Shown: positions 16,428 through 24,429, counted from the first letter of the stretch. The stretch: 64,000 nucleotides of DNA from Symplocastrum torsivum CPER-KK1 (GCA_019358875.1 JAHHIF010000003.1:124001-188000); one strand, 5' to 3'. Made by a program: numbers and translations. Notes: generated by a model from the letters alone, not told the origin.

Positions 16428-18805
16428 GTAACTCGCATCAACCGGAAGATGTTGCTTTCGATAACGAGGGTTCGTTGAAGGCTCTGGTGCGGGCAATTCA
16501 GTTCTCTCAGGGGCAATTTCGGTTGATTTTGGCGCGTTGTAATTATGTGGCTTTAAGAGAGCGCATAGTGCAACGACTGCGAGAATTATCTCCTATTCAG
16601 ATTCGGGAGTTAGTCTTGCCTGATTCTGTCAAGACGCTCTACACCAGCATCAAGGCGGAACTCGGTGACGAGGTGCCACAAGCTTTGATGGTATTTGGTT
16701 TGGAGTCAGTAAGCGACATTAAAATAGTTCTCACATCTAGTAACTATATACGCGAGGAGTTTAGTAAAAATTTTCCCTTCCCACTGGTGCTGTGGATTAA
16801 TGATGAGGTGCAGCAAAACCTACTGCGGTTAGTACCCGATTTGGAAAGTTGGGCAACGAGTGTTGAATTTGCGATCGCAACTGATGAACTCCTTGATTTG
16901 CTGCGACAAAAGGTCAAGCCGCTATATACTCGTGATTCAACGATTCATTTAGAAGATTACTTAGAACTCGAAGCGGCTTGGAAGGATTTACAACGGCGGG
17001 AACAAGGATTAGAGCCAGATTTAGAGGCGAGTTTAGAGTTTGTTCGGGGTTTAGATAATTTTGCACGCGATCGCATTGATGCAGCTTTGGATCATTACCA
17101 AAAATGCTTGACTTTTTGGCAGCAAAATGTACATCTAGAACGACAAGGTATCCTACTAACTTATATTGCTTTAGCCTATTATCGTAAAGCTGAACTCAAT
17201 CGGGCAGAAAGCCAGCAATCTTGGGAAGAATCTAGGCATTATCTTCAGCAAGGTATTGATGCTTTTGAGCAAGCACAACGTCCAGATTTAGTGGCTAAAC
17301 ATATTAGTCAACTGGGTGAAGTGCTGCGACGCTTGCAAGCTTGGAAACAGTTGCAGGTGCTTGCTGAAAAAGCCTTGACTTTGCATCAAGGTGATTCTCG
17401 GCAACTGGCTCAAGATTATGGTTTTTTGGCAGAGGTTGCTCTAGAAGAATCCAATTGGAATGAAGCGCATCAACTCGCTCAACAAGCACTGCAAATTTTA
17501 GATAAAATTCCTAATCTTCAGCCATACGAGCAAGGCTTATATCGGTTTGTTGTAGCGCGATCGCAACGGCATTTAGGTCAAGTTCAAGAGGCGATCGCTA
17601 ATTTAGAACAAGCTAGAGAGAAAAGCAAGCCTCAATACAATCCAGAACTTTATATTGATATTTTGGGAGAATTGCGATCGGTTTATTTTGAGCAGGGTGA
17701 ATATCTAGCGGCGTTTCGGATTAAGCAAGAGCAGTTACAAGTCGAACATCAGTATGGTTTTCGAGCGTTTATCGGTGCTGGATATTTACTGCCAAAACAG
17801 TACAGTGTGAATCCGGCAGTAGAGCAAGTGGAACTGCAAGGCACAATTGCTCAAGAAATTGCCGTTTCTAGTCGAGAACAAGATGTTAAGCGGTTGAAGG
17901 AACGACTGAGTAGTAACGAGCATAAACTGATTGTTATTCATGGTCAATCAGGTGTTGGGAAAAGTTCGATTTTGCAGGCGGGATTAATCCCTACATTGCA
18001 ACAGCAAGCGATTGGTGAACGAGATACTTTACCAATTCTGTTGCGAGTTTACACAGATTGGGTTGGGGCGTTGGGGAGTTGTTTAGATGAGGGGTTATCT
18101 TCCCTGCCACGTTTACCCCCCCAGCCCTCCTCACTAAAGCTCCGGTTGTTAAGGGGGGAGCAAGCAGAAAGGTTTGATCCTGCTTCGCATTCCCCGTGCG
18201 ATCCCCCCCAGCCCCCCTTAATAAGGGGGGAGCAACAGGAAGAACAAGAGGAAAGCCCCCCTTTTGAAGGGGGGTTGGGGGGATCTCTTTCTGCGCCTAT
18301 CCTCGAACAATTACGCAATAATGCTGAGAACAATCTGCTGACAGTTTTGATTTTTGACCAGTTTGAAGAGTTTTTCTTTGTTTATACCGACCAAAAGAAA
18401 CGGCAACCGTTTTATGAGTTTCTGCGCGTTTGTCTAGATATTCCCTTTGTGAAGGTTATTTTCTCTTTGCGGGAAGATTATTTGCATTATTTGCTGGAAT
18501 GCGATCGCCTGCTCAATCTAACGGTGATTAACAACAATATTCTCGATAAGAAGATTCGCTATTACTTGGGCAACTTCTCACCGGACGATGCAACCGTTGT
18601 TATCCGGAATTTGACTGAAAAATCCCAGTTTCCTTTGGAGTCTGGGTTAGTTGATGCCTTCGTGCAGGATTTGGCGGGGAGGTTGGGGAGGTTCGTCCGA
18701 TTGAGTTGCAAATTGTGGGTATGCAATTGCAAACCGAGAAGATTACTACCTTGGAGCAATATCAGCAGGGTTGGACGAAAAACAAGCTGGTGGAGCGATT
18801 TTTAG
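16424..18805 (+). CDS. TPR-STAND NTPase, N-terminal part of a frameshifted TPR-STAND-WD40 gene
   Basis: 793 residues as read, but the last about 42 are out of frame: the true frame moves to the next ORF at the G-run 18676-18679. Restoring one G joins both parts into a single gene of about 1589 residues ending at 21192. Residues 1-170 are a conserved-looking N-terminal domain of unknown type (IRELVLPDSVKTLYTSIKAE, FPFPLVLWINDEVQ). About 175-440 is a helical repeat region of TPR type. The STAND NTPase follows with Walker A GQSGVGKSS (about 506-514) and a Walker B-like VLIFDQFEEFFF (about 640-651). A Pro/Gly/Glu-rich segment at about 560-622 is encoded by inserted repeat DNA. Starts by ATGA overlap with the AAA+ gene. 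Confidence 0.85.
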   Translation: MSNSHQPEDVAFDNEGSLKALVRAIQFSQGQFRLILARCNYVALRERIVQRLRELSPIQIRELVLPDSVKTLYTSIKAELGDEVPQALMVFGLESVSDIKIVLTSSNYIREEFSKNFPFPLVLWINDEVQQNLLRLVPDLESWATSVEFAIATDELLDLLRQKVKPLYTRDSTIHLEDYLELEAAWKDLQRREQGLEPDLEASLEFVRGLDNFARDRIDAALDHYQKCLTFWQQNVHLERQGILLTYIALAYYRKAELNRAESQQSWEESRHYLQQGIDAFEQAQRPDLVAKHISQLGEVLRRLQAWKQLQVLAEKALTLHQGDSRQLAQDYGFLAEVALEESNWNEAHQLAQQALQILDKIPNLQPYEQGLYRFVVARSQRHLGQVQEAIANLEQAREKSKPQYNPELYIDILGELRSVYFEQGEYLAAFRIKQEQLQVEHQYGFRAFIGAGYLLPKQYSVNPAVEQVELQGTIAQEIAVSSREQDVKRLKERLSSNEHKLIVIHGQSGVGKSSILQAGLIPTLQQQAIGERDTLPILLRVYTDWVGALGSCLDEGLSSLPRLPPQPSSLKLRLLRGEQAERFDPASHSPCDPPQPPLIRGEQQEEQEESPPFEGGLGGSLSAPILEQLRNNAENNLLTVLIFDQFEEFFFVYTDQKKRQPFYEFLRVCLDIPFVKVIFSLREDYLHYLLECDRLLNLTVINNNILDKKIRYYLGNFSPDDATVVIRNLTEKSQFPLESGLVDAFVQDLAGRLGRFVRLSCKLWVCNCKPRRLLPWSNISRVGRKTSWWSDF
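18100..18290 (+). repeat. dispersed C/G-run repeat inserted in frame inside the STAND domain
   Basis: The segment carries repeated modules of the form CCCCCCAGCCC...(T/A)AAGGGGGGAGC, including the hairpin CCCCCCTTA-A-TAAGGGGGG at 18212-18230 and CCCCCCTTTTGAAGGGGGG near 18256-18275. A similar module lies in the intergenic DNA at 22528-22556. It encodes the low-complexity peptide stretches PPQPPLIRGEQ and PPFEGGLGG, does not break the frame and falls between Walker A and Walker B. Confidence 0.75.
18671..18690 (+). other. frameshift junction
   Basis: In the upstream frame the sequence reads DLAGRLGRFV and then loses similarity. Adding one G to the run at 18676-18679 gives DLAGEVGEVRPIELQIVG and runs directly into the downstream frame, which is the expected STAND-family text. 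The simplest explanation is loss of one G from a homopolymer, by mutation or as a sequencing error. Confidence 0.8.
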
Positions 18806-21192
18806 AAGATGTGATTCATGACTGTGGGGCAGAGAATGAACGGACGGCGCGACTGGTTTTATATTTACTCACGAATGAAAACGGCACTCGTCCCCTCAAG
18901 ACTCGCGCTGAGTTAGCGGCTGAATTAGCGGCTGAAGCGAATCCGTTGGATTTGGTGTTGGAGATTTTTGTTAAATCGGGGTTAGTTTTGCTGTTGCCGG
19001 AAAAACCGGAGTATCTCTATCAACTGGTGCACGATTATTTGGTGGAGTTCATTCGTCAACAACAGGGGGCGGGACTCTTAGCAGAACTGGCAGAAGCAAA
19101 AGAAAAACAGAAATTAACTGAAGCACAACTCCGACAAGCTCTACAGCAAGCAAAGATTTCTGAGATTGAAGCGCTAAGTGCTTTATCTCAAGTCTTACTC
19201 TTATCACACGACCAACTGGAAGCCTTGGTAGCTAGCGTTAAGGCAGGTATAAAGCTAAAGGAGATTGAAGCACCACACGATGTCAGGATTCAGACAGTGG
19301 GGAGATTACAGCAGGCAGTCTATGGAGTAGTGCGAGAGCGTAATCGCTTTCATGGACATATTGATAGTGTTTTGGGCGTAAGTTTCAGTCCTGATGGTCA
19401 GATGCTAGCTTCTGCTGGTCAAGATGCAACTGTCAAACTCTGGCGCATTGACGGCACCCTACTCAAAAGCCTCGAAGGGCATCAATCTAGTGTCATAGCT
19501 GTGAGTTTTAGCCCAGATGGTCAAACTATTGCCTCTGCGAGTGTTGACAAAACTGTCAAGCTTTGGGGTCTTGACGGTACTCTATATAAAACCCTTCGCG
19601 GGCACAAAAATTTCGTTTTAGCTGTGAGTTTTAGTCCAGATGGTCAAATTATTGCCTCTGCTAGTCGTGACAAAACTATCAAACTCTGGAGCCGTGATGG
19701 CACACTACTTCAGACCCTCAAAGGGCATAGCAATTGGGTATTAAATGTGAGTTTTAGCCCGGATGGTCAAATTATTGCCTCTGCTAGTGTTGACAAAACC
19801 ATCAAACTCTGGAGCCGTGACGGCACACTGCTTCAAACCCTTCAAGGGCATAAGAAACGTGTTTTGGCTGTCAGTTTCAGTCCTGATGGTAAGCAACTTT
19901 CCTCTGCAAGTCTTGACGAAACTTTCAAGCCTTGGAGAATCGGTAACGTCTCCTCCAAAACTTATACCTACGACATAACGCACAAATATCACAGTGCTGG
20001 AATCATAGCTGTGAGTTTCAGTCCTGATGGAAGAACACTAGCTTCCGCCAGCCAAGACGGCACTGTGATGCTCATAAGCTTTGATGAAAACTATAGAACT
20101 ACTCAGTGGCACGGCAAAGGCATTTTGGGAATGAGTTTTAGTCCCGATAGCAAGATAATTGCCTCTGCTAATTATGATGGAACCGTAAGACTTTGGAGCA
20201 TTGATGGTACGCGACCACAAACTCTTTTGGGACATAGCGGGTCGGTTACGGCTGTAAGTTTCAGTCCTGATGGTCAGGTGATCGCCTCTGCCAGTAATGA
20301 TAAGACTGTGAAACTGTGGAGCCGTGATGGCAGGTTACTCAAGAGTTTCCAGTGTACAGAGCATAGTATCTTCGTCTGGATTAGGGCTGTAAGTTTCAGC
20401 CCAGATGGTCAGACCATTGCCTCTTCTGATACTGACATGGCTGTGAAGCTCTGGAACCTCGACGGTACCTTGCTTAAAACTCTTGGTGGACACAGCAATG
20501 GTGTTCATAGTGTCAGTTTTAGTCCAGATGGTAAGATGATCGCCTCTGCCAGTGCTGATAACACTGTGAAGCTCTGGAGTACCAATGGTGCTTTGCTCAA
20601 AACCCTACAAGGACATAGCGAAGGTGTTTATAGTATCAGTTTCAGTCCAGACGGTAAGATGATTGCCTCTGCTAGTGCTGATAACACTGTGAAGCTTTGG
20701 AATTTTGATGGCAAATTGCTTCAAACTTTTCAAGGGCATAGTGATTGGGTCTGGGGTGTCACTTTCAGCTCAGATGGTCAGACGATTGCCTCTGCTAGTC
20801 GGGACAGAACAGTGAAACTCTGGAACCGAGAAGGCACTTTGCTCAAAACCCTACAAGGACACAGCTATGGTGTCACGAGTATAAGTTTTAGTCCAGATGG
20901 TAAGACCATTGCTTCTGCTAGTAAAGATTACACCATCAAACTTTGGAATAGGGAAGGTGTAGAACTACAGACCTTTATAGGGCGTAGCTATGGTGTCAAT
21001 AGTGTGAGCTTCAGCCCTGATGGTAAAAAAATTGCTTCTGCCAATGATGATGGGACAGTGATTTTGTGGAACTTGGATTTAGATGATTTGATATTACGCG
21101 GTTGTAATCGCCTGCGGGATTATCTGAAGACTAACCAAAATGTGAGTGAGAGCGATCGCACTCTCTGCGACGGCATTCCTATTCAGCAGTAA
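18706..21192 (+). CDS. WD40 repeat protein, C-terminal part of the frameshifted TPR-STAND-WD40 gene
   Basis: 828 residues counted from a TTG at 18706, but there is no convincing independent start; the frame is open from about 18680 and continues the STAND protein. The first about 200 residues complete the STAND region (winged-helix and helical part, LVERFLEDVIHDCG, YLYQLVHDYLVEFIRQQQ) and include a coiled coil (LAEAKEKQKLTEAQLRQALQ). Then come 14 WD40 repeats (about 218-805), each with VSFSPDGxxIASAS and VKLW, which makes two seven-bladed propellers. Repeats 5 and 6 are degenerate (FKPWRIG, VMLISF). The tail LILRGCNRLRDYLKTNQNV is typical of cyanobacterial WD40-STAND proteins. The propellers probably sense a ligand or partner. 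If translation stops at the frameshift, the protein loses its sensor. Confidence 0.85.
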   Translation: MQIVGMQLQTEKITTLEQYQQGWTKNKLVERFLEDVIHDCGAENERTARLVLYLLTNENGTRPLKTRAELAAELAAEANPLDLVLEIFVKSGLVLLLPEKPEYLYQLVHDYLVEFIRQQQGAGLLAELAEAKEKQKLTEAQLRQALQQAKISEIEALSALSQVLLLSHDQLEALVASVKAGIKLKEIEAPHDVRIQTVGRLQQAVYGVVRERNRFHGHIDSVLGVSFSPDGQMLASAGQDATVKLWRIDGTLLKSLEGHQSSVIAVSFSPDGQTIASASVDKTVKLWGLDGTLYKTLRGHKNFVLAVSFSPDGQIIASASRDKTIKLWSRDGTLLQTLKGHSNWVLNVSFSPDGQIIASASVDKTIKLWSRDGTLLQTLQGHKKRVLAVSFSPDGKQLSSASLDETFKPWRIGNVSSKTYTYDITHKYHSAGIIAVSFSPDGRTLASASQDGTVMLISFDENYRTTQWHGKGILGMSFSPDSKIIASANYDGTVRLWSIDGTRPQTLLGHSGSVTAVSFSPDGQVIASASNDKTVKLWSRDGRLLKSFQCTEHSIFVWIRAVSFSPDGQTIASSDTDMAVKLWNLDGTLLKTLGGHSNGVHSVSFSPDGKMIASASADNTVKLWSTNGALLKTLQGHSEGVYSISFSPDGKMIASASADNTVKLWNFDGKLLQTFQGHSDWVWGVTFSSDGQTIASASRDRTVKLWNREGTLLKTLQGHSYGVTSISFSPDGKTIASASKDYTIKLWNREGVELQTFIGRSYGVNSVSFSPDGKKIASANDDGTVILWNLDLDDLILRGCNRLRDYLKTNQNVSESDRTLCDGIPIQQ
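21151..21181 (+). repeat. direct repeat A, copy 1 (end of WD40 gene)
   Basis: 31 bases identical to 22112-22142. This copy is coding and gives the last residues SDRTLCDGIP of the WD40 gene. Confidence 0.9.
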
Positions 21193-21251
21193 GTGTTGGC
21201 GCAAAATACTGAACGGTGAGTAGAGGTTCGATCGCCTGAAGATATGCGGCA

Positions 21252-21296
21252 ATGTGAGAGAATGCGATCGCGAAGCGGGACAAAGGCGATCGCACT
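21252..21296 (+). repeat. direct repeat B, copy 1
   Basis: 45 bases identical to 22256-22300, containing two HIP1 octamers. Lies between the WD40 gene and the antitoxin gene. Confidence 0.9.
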
Positions 21297-21366
21297 CTCT
21301 ACGCTAGTGTTGAGCAGCAGAACTCGTTAAGCTCAAAGTGTAGTTGAGTTGAAAGGACGTGCGATC

Positions 21367-21615
21367 GTGTCAAACTTATTAGAACTAGAAGGAACTTGGG
21401 AAGAGATTGTCGCTTACTCAGAAAAGCTAGCCGGACACCGAGTGCGCGTCATCATTCTCCCTGACAAGCCTCAATCTTTGTCTACCGAAACACCAACGCC
21501 TTTAATTCACTCCACAGCCGAATCTCTCTTAAAGTATGCAGGAACATGGGAAGGCGATGACGTTGAGGAGTGCCTTCAACTGGTATATGATACTCGCGGT
21601 CAAATAGAGCTTTAA
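21367..21615 (+). CDS. putative antitoxin of a VapBC-type pair
   Basis: 82 residues from GTG 21367 (MSNLLELEGTWEEIVAYSEK); a TTG at 21349 would add six residues. The short N-terminal region (VAYSEKLAGHRVRVIILPDK) is followed by a disordered Pro/Thr linker and an acidic C-terminal helix (SLLKYAGTWEGDDVEECLQL) of the sort that occupies a PIN toxin active site. The stop is two bases before the toxin start, the normal arrangement of an antitoxin-toxin operon. Antitoxins of this kind autoregulate their promoter. The antitoxin family cannot be named with confidence. Confidence 0.75.
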   Translation: MSNLLELEGTWEEIVAYSEKLAGHRVRVIILPDKPQSLSTETPTPLIHSTAESLLKYAGTWEGDDVEECLQLVYDTRGQIEL

Positions 21616-21617
21616 CC

Positions 21618-22091
21618 TTGTACCTACTCGATACAAACCACTGTAGCCGCATCATCCAGGGAGACACCGTTCTAGTTCGTCGCCTTCAAGAGTTAGGCAA
21701 AGTGCCAGTTGCTACCAACGTCATCGTTTGCGGTGAACTCACCTTCATGGCGCAAAATTCCCAACAGAGGGCGGCTAATATAATCCGAGTACAAGTTTTT
21801 CTGCGAGGCATTGACATCTATCCCATAGACAGAGAAACTGCGGATATCTACGGTCAGTTCAAAGCAGAAATTATCACTCAGTTTGGTCCCAGAGAAAGAA
21901 GTAGACGCAGAACCACCAAGATTGAAGAACTGGGGATGAGTGAAAATGACCTATGGATTGCTTCTACGGCTTTACGCCACGAGATAACCCTTGTTTCTGC
22001 CGACAGCGATTTTCAAAGAATGCGAGAAGTAAGGGCATTTTCTTTAGAGAGTTGGTTGTCACCCGACACTCCTACCCCACCAACTCCTTAA
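21618..22091 (+). CDS. vapC: PIN-domain ribonuclease toxin, VapC-like
   Basis: 157 residues from TTG 21618. PIN domains cleave RNA, VapC toxins usually tRNA or rRNA, when freed from the antitoxin. The four acidic residues of the active site are visible: Asp5 (YLLDTN), Glu40 (VCGEL), Asp111 (SENDLWIAS) and Asp129 or Asp131 (SADSDF). The C-terminus carries a Thr/Pro tail. The start is rare (TTG) and sits two bases after the antitoxin stop, implying coupled translation that keeps toxin low. The pair sits next to the STAND locus and is bracketed by direct repeats A and B. Confidence 0.88.
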   Translation: MYLLDTNHCSRIIQGDTVLVRRLQELGKVPVATNVIVCGELTFMAQNSQQRAANIIRVQVFLRGIDIYPIDRETADIYGQFKAEIITQFGPRERSRRRTTKIEELGMSENDLWIASTALRHEITLVSADSDFQRMREVRAFSLESWLSPDTPTPPTP

Positions 22092-22111
22092 AGCCGTGAC
22101 GGATTAATATT

Positions 22112-22154
22112 AGCGATCGCACTCTCTGCGACGGCATTCCTACTCAGAAATAAG
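22112..22154 (+). pseudogene. remnant of a WD40 gene 3' end (direct repeat A, copy 2)
   Basis: Bases 22112-22142 equal 21151-21181 exactly; the reading frame continues to a TAA and encodes SDRTLCDGIPTQK, the characteristic last residues of the neighbouring WD40-STAND protein. No start or upstream coding sequence remains, so this is a duplicated or truncated gene end. Confidence 0.7.
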
Positions 22155-22187
22155 TGCTAGGGCGAGAGGTTGAGCCTGCCGAGGTTC

Positions 22188-22220
22188 AGATTCCGGACTT
22201 CTTGAAGAAGTCCGGAATCT
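22188..22220. repeat. 33-bp palindrome
   Basis: Arms AGATTCCGGACTTCTT and AAGAAGTCCGGAATCT around one central G, a perfect 16-base inverted repeat. It lies within the second copy of the A-B repeat unit and is missing from the first, so it looks like an insertion. Confidence 0.85.
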
Positions 22221-22255
22221 CGTCGTCACGAACTATGCTCTGGCGACTTACTGCC

Positions 22256-22300
22256 ATGTGAGAGAATGCGATCGCGAAGCGGGACAAAGGCGATCGCACT
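22256..22300 (+). repeat. direct repeat B, copy 2
   Basis: 45 bases identical to 21252-21296. Confidence 0.9.
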
Positions 22301-22527
22301 TTAACCCCTAGCCTGGATGCTGGAATGCGATCGCGAACTACTGCAAATTCTCTTGGTTCTTCGCCGCCATAGTTCAAGTCTAAAAGCGATCACATTCTCT
22401 CCAACCAAGCTTATTTAGCTCAACTAACCCTCAGCCTTTGTTAACCGCCCTAACCTCCCTTCATAAGCAAGAAATATAAGAATTAACCTATATTCTTGGG
22501 AAGCCATATTCCTTTCCACCTCTTATT

Positions 22528-22556
22528 CCCCCCTTAAAAAGGGGGGTTAGGGGGGT
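22528..22556. repeat. C6/G6 dispersed hairpin repeat
   Basis: CCCCCCTTAAAAAGGGGGG followed by TTAGGGGGG. Same module as found in frame inside the STAND gene at 18100-18290. Confidence 0.7.
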
Positions 22557-22577
22557 AAACAAAAGCTGAATTAACTG

Positions 22578-22790
22578 CTACTCCGCATCATAACGAAGTT
22601 TAAGATATCGCCTTTGCAAGTTGACCGTATCTGATAAATCATTGAGGCTATAAATTACCTCAGCAAGAGACTGCCTGAATCGTTCATCATCTGTAAGTTC
22701 TGAAAGTTCAGACAAGAAAGTTAGCTCAGCTTCAATGATTTCTGAGATGCAAGCATAGTTGAGTCGAACTACTTGATGAATTGCTTCCAT
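22578..22790 (-). CDS. small helical hypothetical protein
   Basis: 70 residues, MEAIHQVVRLNYACISEIIE followed by acidic helical segments and LQRRYLKLRYDAE. Helical heptad-like spacing of Leu and Ile suggests a small helical bundle or coiled coil. No signal peptide or membrane segment. There is no clear ribosome binding site and I recognise no family, but the amino-acid composition is protein-like and the frame has no competitor. Confidence 0.5.
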   Translation of the reverse strand: MEAIHQVVRLNYACISEIIEAELTFLSELSELTDDERFRQSLAEVIYSLNDLSDTVNLQRRYLKLRYDAE

Positions 22791-22982
22791 ATTTAACAGT
22801 AATTAACAACTTAATGATATTAATAAAAATATTAAAAATTGTAAATAAAATTATAGGCAAAGGCATAACTTTATTGAAAATAACTAATACATTGTCTTAC
22901 CTGAATAAGCTTTTAAATTCATCAATAACGGCGACAAGCCAAACCCATACAGGTGCATCCAAATGCATACATAAATAGTATT

Positions 22983-23043
22983 TTCTTGTGGGGTGGGCAT
23001 CCTGCCCGCCCTAAGACGGGGCGTGTCGCCTAGCCCACAAGAA
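22983..23043. repeat. imperfect inverted repeat with GTGGGCATCCTGCCCGCC core
   Basis: Terminal arms TTCTTGTGGG (22983-22992) and CCCACAAGAA (23034-23043) enclose GC-rich sub-hairpins. The core GGGTGGGCATCCTGCCCGCC is of a type I recall as dispersed in filamentous cyanobacteria. Confidence 0.65.
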
Positions 23044-23084
23044 TGTATTTGCACATTTGGGATACACCCAACCCATAAAACAAA

Positions 23085-23113
23085 GTAGAGACGTTCCGAC
23101 GGAACGTCTCTAC
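23085..23113. repeat. 29-bp palindrome GTAGAGACGTTCCG...
   Basis: Perfect 14-base arms, GTAGAGACGTTCCG and its complement, around a single A. The AGAGACGT...ACGTCTCT frame resembles the smaller hairpin at 26132-26151. Confidence 0.85.
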
Positions 23114-23192
23114 GACTCAAAAAGGTTTGGTATGAACTATTACTTTTAGCTTAACTAAGACCTTGCACCATTCTCACTTAGCCCGAAAACCC

Positions 23193-23273
23193 GCCCGGAG
23201 TTTAAACTCCGGGCTAATAGCGAAAGTCCACTTAAGTGGACTAAAACTCCTATCTAGTCGTCTAAAGACGACT
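23193..23273. repeat. cluster of three short palindromes
   Basis: 23193-23214 (GCCCGGAGTTT and its complement), 23225-23242 (AGTCCACTT and its complement) and 23256-23273 (AGTCGTCT, AA, complement). Three perfect palindromes within 81 bases form a composite element that may be a mobile palindromic repeat. Confidence 0.8.
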
Positions 23274-23358
23274 TTAACTACTCGCTGTAGGGTTTGAACC
23301 CTTGGCGGATTGATTATTAAACTGGTGCAAGATATCAGTTAAGCCAAATGATACTCGC

Positions 23359-24387
23359 TTAAGGTGCTTGCCAGATTCGTTGGTGGTAGTGTTCTAGATC
23401 AGCATAGGGGTCTGTCGCCTCGTGAGAATGTCCGTGATGATCGTGATGTCCATGATCATCAGCATGATCATGAGAATGTCCGTGGGTAACACCCTTACTG
23501 ACGGCAGCCTGCCGGAACTTGCACATCTCACAATTCATTTGCACCTGTCCTAGTTGCGTCTCAATTTCCCGATCTCGCAAAATTGAGAGTAACTGAGGTT
23601 GAATCCCCATTTCTGGCAAACAAGTCATCGAAATTTCTGGATATTGCTCTTGCTGCTGGGCAGTAATATCAAAAATCTTTTTGACTAAACTGCCAGTAAA
23701 GAGGAAGTACGGCAGAACAATAATCCGCTTGGGTTCATAGAGTCGCGCACGACGGAAGCCTTCTTCCAATCGGGGATGGGTAATGCCAATAAAACAAGTT
23801 TCAACCGTTTTATAACCGCTTCCTTCCCAAAGCATTCGAGCCATTTTATAGACATCACCATTGGCATCAGGATCGCTGGAACCCCGACCGACGAATAGTA
23901 GTACAGTGTCCTGTCGATTTTGGATTTTGGACTGTTCTTGGGGTTCGGAGTCCCCAAAAGGCTGGTCAAGTTTGCTCATGCGATCGCGCCATAAATCCAA
24001 GATTCCTGGAGTAATCCCAAAATGGCGCCCGTAGTGAAACCTCACCTGTGGATGTCTCACTCTTGCCCTATCTAATTCATTGGTGACATCAAACTTGTTG
24101 TGCCGCGCAGCAAACAACAGAATTGGTAGGGCAGAGAGTTCGGTATAACCCTGTTCCACACATTGGTCTACCCCCTCCTGAATTGTTGGCGCCGTCAGTT
24201 CCAGAAAACAAGGCACAACGGGTCGGGAGGAGTCCAAGGCTTGATAAACTTTGGCAAAATCTAGAAAAGTCTGACGCCCTTCCTCGTCCCTAGTACCATG
24301 ACCAATCATCAACAACGGGCGTTGGAGGGGCAGTGGTGGCAACAATAGTGGCTCAGTGCTGAAATCGGTTGAATTGAAAGTAGGCAT
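23359..24387 (-). CDS. cbiX: sirohydrochlorin chelatase-like CbiX protein with His-rich tail
   Basis: 342 residues from ATG 24387 ([10 protein letters not shown]), with GGGAAGGGAG upstream; a TTG at 24414 would add nine. Two CbiX half-domains in tandem: the first with [15 protein letters not shown] and [15 protein letters not shown], the second with [17 protein letters not shown] and [15 protein letters not shown]. Class II chelatases insert Co2+ or Ni2+/Fe2+ into sirohydrochlorin on the way to cobalamin, sirohaem or related tetrapyrroles. A Cys pair (NCEMCKF) follows, then a C-terminal segment of alternating His and Asp, likely metal storage or delivery. A cobalamin riboswitch precedes the gene, so cobalt and B12 synthesis is the likely role. 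Cytoplasmic. Confidence 0.92.
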   Translation of the reverse strand: MPTFNSTDFSTEPLLLPPLPLQRPLLMIGHGTRDEEGRQTFLDFAKVYQALDSSRPVVPCFLELTAPTIQEGVDQCVEQGYTELSALPILLFAARHNKFDVTNELDRARVRHPQVRFHYGRHFGITPGILDLWRDRMSKLDQPFGDSEPQEQSKIQNRQDTVLLFVGRGSSDPDANGDVYKMARMLWEGSGYKTVETCFIGITHPRLEEGFRRARLYEPKRIIVLPYFLFTGSLVKKIFDITAQQQEQYPEISMTCLPEMGIQPQLLSILRDREIETQLGQVQMNCEMCKFRQAAVSKGVTHGHSHDHADDHGHHDHHGHSHEATDPYADLEHYHQRIWQAP

Positions 24388-24429
24388 TAACTTCAAAGCT
24401 CCCTTCCCGTGCAAGGCGGGAAATAGAGT

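Larger units (their letters stand above)
22092..22577. other. repeat-rich intergenic region
   Basis: 486 bases without a gene. It contains repeat A copy 2 (22112-22142), a 33-bp palindrome (22188-22220), repeat B copy 2 (22256-22300), several HIP1 sites and a C6/G6 dispersed hairpin (22528-22556). Just past A copy 2 the frame still reads SDRTLCDGIPTQK and a stop, the end of a WD40 gene. Confidence 0.7.
22791..23358. other. intergenic field of palindromic elements
   Basis: 568 bases without a convincing gene. The left third is very AT-rich. The rest holds an imperfect inverted repeat of about 60 bases (22983-23043), a 29-bp palindrome (23085-23113) and a trio of palindromes (23193-23273), all listed separately. 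Confidence 0.7.

Noticed and set aside
18706..21192. WD40 frame as an independent gene
   Set aside because: No credible start or ribosome binding site; the frame continues the STAND domain upstream of 18706 after correcting one base.
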